Of a stretch of 64,000 nt of DNA, positions 58,029 to 64,000 are shown piece by piece. This DNA is from Gamsiella multidivaricata (Eukaryota > Mortierellomycota > Mortierellomycetes > Mortierellales > Mortierellaceae). The stretch spans positions 248,001 to 312,000 of the forward strand of contig NW_026251710.1 in the NCBI RefSeq assembly GCF_025024155.1, read 5' to 3'. How positions within the stretch are numbered: the first letter of the stretch is position 1; the number at the start of each line of letters is the position of its first letter. Under the pieces are notes generated by a model. That model ran no database searches and had not been told where the DNA came from. It was given only the letters and a program-made list of their open reading frames with translations. A program made the position numbers and the translations under genes.

Positions 58029-60854
58029 ATGGCGTTTTCACTCAGGTTCAAGCGCCCGCATATGCTCAACCCTTTCTTCTTCCTCATCGTCATTTGTATC
58101 CTGATCCCTGTCGCCTATAACTTTGCAGACTATGAGCTGACCTGGCATCGAAAGATTGACTCCAATTGGTTCTACAACAAACGCGACTACTATGTTCTCG
58201 CTCTTTGCATCGCACCTTCGGTCCTGGGCCACCTTGCCACGATCTGGGGTCATTACTACCGTGCCGAACGTGAGTTCCAACACAGCATCGCCAAGGTGAC
58301 AACTCCGGTATCTGTCAAGCAGAAGATTTCGCTCTGGGAGCGCCATATCTGGTGGGGATACACCGTCAAGTACTGGATCATGGTTGTGGTCACGGTCCTG
58401 CTGAACCTGACCTGGTTCATTGTCCCTATGGTCCAGAGTACTGCAAAAATGGTCGACCGTTTCGGATATGTCGGAGGCATTGGCCGTAAGTATTCTTGCA
58501 GAGAATCCATTGTATCGTAAAAAAAAAAAAAAAGACAAAAAAATAATGATTAACGCGTCGTTTCTCTGCGTGCTTCCAGGCGCGGCCGGAAATGCTAGCG
58601 GTTATACCGTTGTTGCATGCTGCGGTATGATCCTGTTCTTAGTTCTCCGCCGATCCATGCTCCACGCCATTGGTTTTACCTATGCCGAGATTGTGCCTCT
58701 TCACAGATGGTTGGGTGCTGCCATTGTCGGATGGAGCACCATCCATACCATCGGGTACATAGTTTACTTGGCTAACGACGGCCGCCTCCAGACTGATATT
58801 AATTTTTACGATACCTCGCGTGGCACCCTGAACATGATGGGTGTCTTTGCCTATGTAAGTACTCTCCTGCCCTTTATTTACTTGATATTTTCCTTCTGAG
58901 TTTAACTACTAATACGTCCTCAATTCATCATCCTTGCCGTTACTTTATAGGGTGCCGTCTGCTTGCTGGGCCTCGGCGCGATCCCTCAGATCCGCCGACG
59001 CTTCTACTTGCTCTTCTTGAGCACGCATCGCTTCTTCACGGCTGTGTTCTTTGTCGGAATGATCACGCATTACCCAAGCCCCATGCTTTGGTACTATCTC
59101 CTGCCCACTATCATCCTCTTCTTGGTCGATCGTTTCGTCCCCAAGATGATGCAGGCTCGTACGGTATATCCCGAGGCTACTTGCTCCTTGAACGTCGATG
59201 CTGATATCATCCGCATGACTTTCACCTCCCCCGAACCTATGAAGCCCTACTACCCTGGTGATTACATCTCTGTCCAGATCCCCAAGATTGGAACTGTCTA
59301 TCATCCTTTCACGATCGCTTCTTATTGGCCTGAGGACCCTTATTCGATGACTCTGTACATCCGTTGCTTTGAGGACTCAAAGCTGAGCTGGACCTGCGCC
59401 CTTGCCAGACTCTGTGGCAAGGAGGACAAGCGCATCCGCGTCAAGGCCAATGTCGACGGCGTCTTTGGTGATCGTCGCCATGACTATCTCAAGTCTGAGA
59501 CGATGATTATCTTTGTTGGTGAGTAGTATAGTCAATTTTGTTGCAGAACTTTCCGACGCGTTTCTCCAGGTTTGCAAAAAATGAAACCGATCATTGATTT
59601 CTTCTCCCGCTCTCTTTCGTAGCCGGTGCTGCCATTACTACTTTCATGGCCCTTATCAAGGCCATCGCCGCCCAGATTGCCGCCTCGAGCGATCCTCTCC
59701 GCATGCAACTTCACCTTATTTGCACCTTCCGCACCCGTAGTGAGCTGCACGCCTACGGATCATTCTTGCACCAGATCACGCGTGATCCTCGCTTCACGTC
59801 CTGGCTCCACGTCGAGATCTACGTCTCGCGTCCCGATAAGCCTAACACGCTGATGGGTGCACACGCTCATGTCATCAAGAACGATATCCAAGTTCCCGCC
59901 AACTCCAAGAGAAAGGAGAAAAAGGCGCGTTTCATGTCCCTCAGGCGCACTGGCACGATATTGAAGCGTGCTCTGTCCGGTCGTACCATCGTTGCCGAGA
60001 ATGAAAAGGCTTCGTCCAAGACTGTTGACTCCACCGGCTCTAGTGTCTCTACAGAAGTTGTGACCCCCACTGAGAGCAAGGAGTCTTCTCTGCACAGATC
60101 AGGCTCAATCCACACTGTTGTAGACCTTGAGGACATTGCTGAGGAAAGCGAGCCCGTCAAGACCATAAAGTCCCAGCCCGAGAAGGTTCATACCTCTACA
60201 ACTACAGTTGCTGATGAGCCCATGGTCTCATCGCCTACGCGCGCCATGACCTACGACAACCGTACCCTACCCACCTTCCAGGCTGCTAATTCGACCACGG
60301 TCGCCACTCGCTGGGCCAGACTCGACCTGTTCGTCACCTGCGTGCTCATTTTCATTCCCCTGGCGGCGTGGTGCGTTGCACGCACGGTTTCTTGGGAGGG
60401 TCCCTCGGGCTGGTGCAAGACCAGCAAAGCTCGTGGCACTTATGTCCAGGCTAACTGCCGCTGGACCTACGGCATGATTCCTGGCACTATCCAGATTGTG
60501 GTTGCATCAATTGCCGGATACTTCGCTGTCTGGTTGGCTCGTGTGATTCTGATGCGCCGCGGTCGTGATGTGGAGGCCGGTCTGCCTTACCCAGATTTCG
60601 CTGTCGAAGACGAGAGACTCGCGATTGAGGATGGCAACTGGGACGAAGGAGATGTGGTCTACACACGAGGTCGTTTGGATGTCAAGAAGCTCATCCAGGG
60701 CTTTGTCGAGGCTGGTGTTGGCAAGAGGGAGAAGGGTCGTGGCTTGGTATCGGTCTTTGGAGGTGGACCTGAGGGCTTTGTGAGTATGGTTGAGAAGCAG
60801 GCCAAGGTGGCGGACTGGTCGGTCGATTTCCATCGCGAGACCTGGGCACCTTAG
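58029..60854 (+). CDS. ferric-chelate reductase / NOX-like flavocytochrome, paralogue 2
   Basis: Same architecture as the minus-strand paralogue. Exons are 58029-58485, 58580-58854, 58951-59518 and 59623-60854; 843 aa. Candidate heme histidines lie in PLHRWLG, WSTIHTI, LSTHRFF and MITHYPS; FAD binding is YHPFTIASYWPEDP; NAD(P)H binding is VAGAAITTFMALIKA. An insert carries two extra hydrophobic helices (FVTCVLIFIPLAAWCV and GTIQIVVASIAGYFAVWL), and the terminal motif is GGPEGF, with Gly for Cys. The third exon is exactly 568 nt, like its counterpart. The intron 58486-58579 has no equivalent in paralogue 1. A TATAAAA lies 245 bp upstream of the ATG. Codon-level divergence from paralogue 1 is substantial except in a 145-bp patch. 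Confidence 0.93.
59746..59890 (+). repeat. 145-bp near-identical tract shared with 48948-49092
   Basis: Two mismatches in 145 bp to the paralogue. Just upstream, a 45-nt stretch encoding almost the same residues differs at about a fifth of positions. Confidence 0.8.
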
Positions 60855-61390
60855 AGTATAGGAAGCCTTTGAATCTCCTCATTCTTATTTATATACACCC
60901 ATGTACATAATCATATCCATATTAAAAGCATATTTTTCATTTCATTATATACGCGTTCCTATGCGCCTGGTTGCATGTTATCATACGATATCTCAGCCCA
61001 TATTTTTCATTCGGATGGCATTTTTGTCCTTGGGGACGGGAGAGATGCATGCACGGGAGCGCTTGCTTGATGGACGTGTTAACCCCTCGTGCCTGATAAA
61101 CTATACGTTGGGGACAACCTTTGATAGTCTACGCCTGCGCCTCTGGGGCGGATCTGGCACCCATAAAAATTGTGTGTTGGAAATCTTGCATAGCGGGCTA
61201 CACCAACCCTTAGAAGTTATTACTGGCGATTACGGACAATGTATGTACAGGGACAACCGCTGTTTTTATTTCGGGATTGGTGAAGAATGGACTATATACA
61301 AAGATGTGGATTTGGTACAGATGTTGGAGATAAAGCACAAAGACAGAAAAAAATAATATTGTACAGACATGAGGTATAGCACCTGGCCTC
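60855..61390. other. tail-to-tail interval after reductase 2
   Basis: 536 bp. A 113-codon ATG-started ORF (61018-61356, plus) lies here, but I see no family features or splice context. The rest looks like AT-rich 3' UTR. Confidence 0.5.
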
Positions 61391-61976
61391 CTAATCTCTG
61401 GAAACAAGGTTGCCAAACATGGGCATCGAGCGGAGCAAGAGCGACTCAATTTCGCCCATGTTGGATGGACCGCTGGTAGCAGCAGCAGCAGCAGCAGCAC
61501 TGCTGCCTCCCGTGAAGAAGCTCGATCCCTCTGTGGCGGATGATGGCAAGAACGACGATAAGGAGAAGGAGCTCGGCAGGGAAAAAAATGATGACAAAGG
61601 CGAAGCTGATGATGGTGCAGCAGATGTTGGGGTTGTTGTAGAGTCCTGCTCCATATAATGTGTGTTCCCCTGTGCCAGCGCAGAGGTGTTCAAAGTGAGG
61701 CTGCTGTCCCAATTGCCTCGGCGGATGGAGACTGCTTCGTTTTGGGTGGATTCTGTGGCAGAGGACAGGGTGTTGGTTCCGCCTCGGGTCGGGCTCAGTC
61801 GAGCGGTCTGACTCTGCTGTCTCAAGGCCTGGGTGATTCTGACGACTACATCAATGGGTAAAAGAGCGCAGTAAGAGAAAGGAGCTGTTAGACGCATGAA
61901 TTCACTTACGATATCCACCGTTTGGCACATCACACACATCTCTTTCGGCATGTATCTTTATGCGCGCACTTACCAT
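61391..61976 (-). CDS. small uncharacterised protein, 173 aa (tentative model)
   Basis: Family not recognised. The tentative exons are 61910-61976 and 61391-61845; a 64-bp intron (gtaagt...gatgtag) joins DVPNGGY to LVRITQALRQQ in phase, which is why I prefer it to the unspliced frame. The start is the ATG of MVSARIKIH; its second and third codons resemble a donor (gtaagt), so an upstream exon is also possible. The body is Ser/Thr/Ala-rich with an eight-Ala run, and the C-terminus (IESLLLRSMPMFGNL) is hydrophobic-amphipathic. Confidence 0.45.
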
Positions 61977-62517
61977 CCATTTCGAGTCAAACAGTCACTT
62001 TCAGAGATTGGATAAAAAAAGAGTTTCGAAGTGGAAGACGAGAAGGTGCTCTTTACGATGATAAGAAAGACTGTTCAATGGAGAGCAAGCTGCTGCTGAC
62101 CGAGGGGACTGGCAGAGAAGATAGCGGAGGAGAGGGGTATATCGACGTCGCGACCAATGTGTGTTCCGTTCTGGAAAAAGTACGAGGACATTGACCAGAG
62201 AGAGACACAGGATATGAAGGAGAGGTTAAGACTCTCCTGTTGGCAAAAAGTGAGAAAGTTGGTACTATGCGTCGACGTGTGATGGGACACAGGAAGGGCG
62301 AAAGATGAAGAGGGTTACAGACGTGAGGGTAAAGGAAAGAAGGGAGAGAGGAAAGAAAGAGCAAAGGAAAGAATGAGGAGAGAAAGGCTGAAGTGGGCAA
62401 AAAAAAAGAGTTATCTGTGTTACTTTGCATAAAACCGATCTTATCCCCGCCGATAATCTGTGGGGAAGATTGCCTCACGTGTGAGCGAAATCCAATTGAA
62501 CGCATTTTCTTTATTGT
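61977..62517. other. gene-free interval
   Basis: 541 bp, AG-rich (62290-62400). No gene recognised beyond possible 5' sequence of the small gene to the left. Confidence 0.5.
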
Positions 62518-62646
62518 CTAGCTGCGCTGCTGCTGCATGGCGGATATGTTTTGTGCCAGTTCGTCCGAAAACCATTCTAAGACCAAGGGCAACTTGACAT
62601 GATATCTGGTGTGTTGGAGTTTATCCAGCACAAGATCAGCTCCCAT
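62518..62646 (-). CDS. 42-codon ORF, possible microprotein or terminal exon
   Basis: The minus strand carries an ATG-started ORF encoding 42 aa with a well-mixed, protein-like composition: ADLVLDKLQHTRYHV, then LPLVLEWFSDELAQNI and a Gln-rich end. An AATAAA follows the stop (about 62510). An attag acceptor-like site lies 11-12 bp upstream of the ATG, so it may be the last exon of a longer gene, but no upstream exon is visible between it and the uS17m stop at 62771. I do not recognise the protein. Confidence 0.35.
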   Translation of the reverse strand: MGADLVLDKLQHTRYHVKLPLVLEWFSDELAQNISAMQQQRS

Positions 62647-62770
62647 GATATCCAGATCTAATGTTCACGGCTTTTTATTGTCGACACATATGCAATAAAG
62701 TTCCTGTGCTTATGCCTATAGTGTAATGCTCCAATTGATTGTTTTCCATGCTCCTGTACGATCCAAAGTA

Positions 62771-63238
62771 TTACTTTGTGTGCTCCCAGACCTTGGACGC
62801 GGCCACGATCTCTGCAACTGTGAAGTGTTTCCTTGCGCTGAGTGGTCTGCACGCCTCGATTCGGACAACGTCTCCCAACTTGCACTTGGATGCCTCATCG
62901 TGTGCAAGATAGTTCTTGAACGATTTGTATGTCTATTGATGATTCAGTATTGGGTTAGAATATAGATGATTTTGTGCTAGTCCTTGCATTAATGCTGAAC
63001 ATATCCTGATATGATTTCTGATTCGATATTAAAACGCCTGTGCGCCGTCGTCTTCTCATTCAGTCCCTAACAGGGACATTTAGTTGGCATTCCCCATTCG
63101 CCCTTAGTTCTCCATATGAATGTCAGTCGTCGTCTTTACCTTACGGACGATCGGATGCACTTTGTTGCTCATGACCCTGACCTTGACGGTCTTCTGCATC
63201 GCTGTTCCGACAACGACCCCCAAAAAGTTCTGGCGCAT
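62771..63238 (-). CDS. mitochondrial small-subunit ribosomal protein uS17m
   Basis: A protein of the mitoribosome 30S-like body that binds rRNA. Exons are 63140-63238 and 62771-62932, with a 207-bp intron; 86 aa, the bacterial S17 length. Family motifs are GVVVGTAMQKTVKVRV (beta-1/2), VHPIVRK joined by the splice to TYKSFKNYLAHDEAS, then KLGDVVRIEACRPLSARKHFTV. There is no separate presequence: the ATG is at MRQNFLG. The frame remains open upstream to about 63613, overlapping the divergent gene, so a longer N-terminus cannot be excluded. An AATAAA lies near 62680. Confidence 0.92.
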
Positions 63239-63554
63239 TGCTGAGCTGTAAAATATATGCGTTTCTTGTTCCTGTCCGAAGTGAGTGTTCCAAGTCGTGG
63301 AGCTTGTGTTCCGAGTCGTGGAGTTTGTGTTTGGTTCCTGGAGGGAATCGTCGAGGAGCAAGTTGGGTTGATCTGATTCGGTTTGCTGCTGTGTAGCAGG
63401 GAATACAGGGAGCAGTCGCATTGGGTCTTTAGGAACTGCAAGCCACTTCCGAGGTTTGTTTATCGTCCTCCATCCATGGCTACAGTCGGCGAAACTGGTT
63501 CCTAGTCCTTGGCTCCTCGACACTCCATTGCTCGCCCCACCGTTCGAAACAACA
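63239..63554. promoter_or_regulatory. divergent promoter, uS17m / uL1m
   Basis: 316 bp between outward-facing starts of two mitoribosomal genes, suggesting co-expression. It contains a 21-bp imperfect tandem repeat (gtgttccaagtcgtggagct-like units) at about 63284-63331. Confidence 0.6.
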
Positions 63555-64000
63555 ATGTCCAGCATCCTCATCACAAGGGCCGTCCCTACGGCTTCTGTCT
63601 CCAGGACACTCATCGTCAGCGGGGCTTCTCATATCTCCCACCAGACCTTCACACCTTCCCACAGGAACTATGCCACGGCGAAGAAGGCACCCAGCTCTCT
63701 GCCTGGCGCCATGACCTTCACTGACGCGCTTGCTGTCCTTAAGGTAAACACCAATAGGCAGTCGAAAAACGGAAACAGCTTGGAATATGGAAGTGGATCA
63801 GGAATTGCTATCTAGAAAGGCCTTGCTGGACTCTTTCTTTATGGACACACACTGCCGACACCATGAACAGCGATAGAAAATGGATAGCGCAGCGCGATTG
63901 ATAGGAACTATTTCTTTTATGTTTTTGATATGATTACTTACTCGTCGCTGCTTTATTTTCAAATATAACAATAGGCCAAGGAGGTCAGCAAACCCAACCA
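63555..64000 (+). CDS. mitochondrial large-subunit ribosomal protein uL1m (5' part, runs off window)
   Basis: The first exon 63555-63743 encodes a Ser/Thr/Arg-rich mitochondrial presequence ending around RNYATAKK, followed by MTFTDALAVLK. A 231-bp intron (63744-63974) leads to AKEVSKPN at 63975-64000. TF(T/L)DAL..LKA.EV at the start of the mature protein is typical of L1-type mitoribosomal proteins. Only about 71 residues are visible and the L1 domain proper lies beyond the window, so the call is probable rather than certain. Confidence 0.75.

Noticed and set aside
60901..61356. 151-codon ORF (ATG at 61018 gives 113 aa) after reductase 2
   Set aside because: Starts within the probable 3' UTR of the reductase, and I recognise no family. 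Undecided rather than excluded.
63104..63613. N-terminal extension of uS17m to 63613
   Set aside because: The frame is open, but the added 125 residues are repetitive (Ser/Thr/Asn) and overlap the uL1m start. The bacterial-type start at 63238 fits the family length.

Overview
The window is eukaryotic nuclear DNA from a filamentous fungus, most likely an early-diverging lineage such as Mortierellomycota. The evidence is short GT-AG introns (about 80-150 bp) in nearly every gene, compact gene spacing, many long A/T homopolymers, polyQ and polySer proteins, a STAND protein of the NACHT-pentapeptide-WD40 type that is abundant in Mortierella-like fungi, and an EAAT/DctA-type symporter. The assignment rests on protein flavour, not on a marker gene. 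I rebuilt every spliced model by hand from splice signals. All complete models sum to a multiple of three and join recognisable protein motifs across the junctions.

Layout. 1-1.7 kb holds two related tRNA-headed, poly(A)-tailed SINE-like units on the minus strand, then a tRNA-Leu(CAA). 1.9-6.1 kb has a dicarboxylate/amino-acid:cation symporter and a four-finger C2H2 regulator. After a 3.7 kb gene-poor gap come an 11-exon NCLX/Ecm27-type Ca2+/cation exchanger (9.8-13.6 kb), ASCC2 (14.2-17.2 kb), TAF13 (17.5-18.1 kb), an unrecognised protein (18.3-19.7 kb) and a polyQ/coiled-coil protein (21.3-23.2 kb). 26.2-30.5 kb is a decayed NACHT-WD40 STAND gene carrying two compensating frameshifts and one in-frame stop. 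32-41 kb is dense housekeeping: a Sec9/SNAP-25 SNARE, SRP54, an SR splicing factor, the KEOPS subunit Cgi121 and RNase H1. 42-47.5 kb has a large Ser-rich protein with a conserved C-terminal domain, COA6 and CCDC43.

48-61 kb holds two paralogous ferric-reductase/NOX-like genes, divergently arranged around a 7.2 kb spacer that contains one small DUF6787-like membrane protein gene. That spacer carries six exact ATCWGATAA motifs, the published site of fungal iron-responsive GATA repressors, plus three near matches. The two reductases also share a 145 bp tract with only two mismatches, which looks like gene conversion. I regard this as a candidate iron-assimilation locus and the most interesting system here.

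The right end has a small unrecognised gene, a 42-codon orphan ORF, and a divergent pair of mitochondrial ribosomal protein genes (uS17m and uL1m); uL1m runs off the window. A recurring theme is divergent pairing of unrelated housekeeping genes across 220-340 bp: ASCC2/TAF13, SRP54/SR factor, Cgi121/RNase H1, COA6/CCDC43 and uS17m/uL1m.
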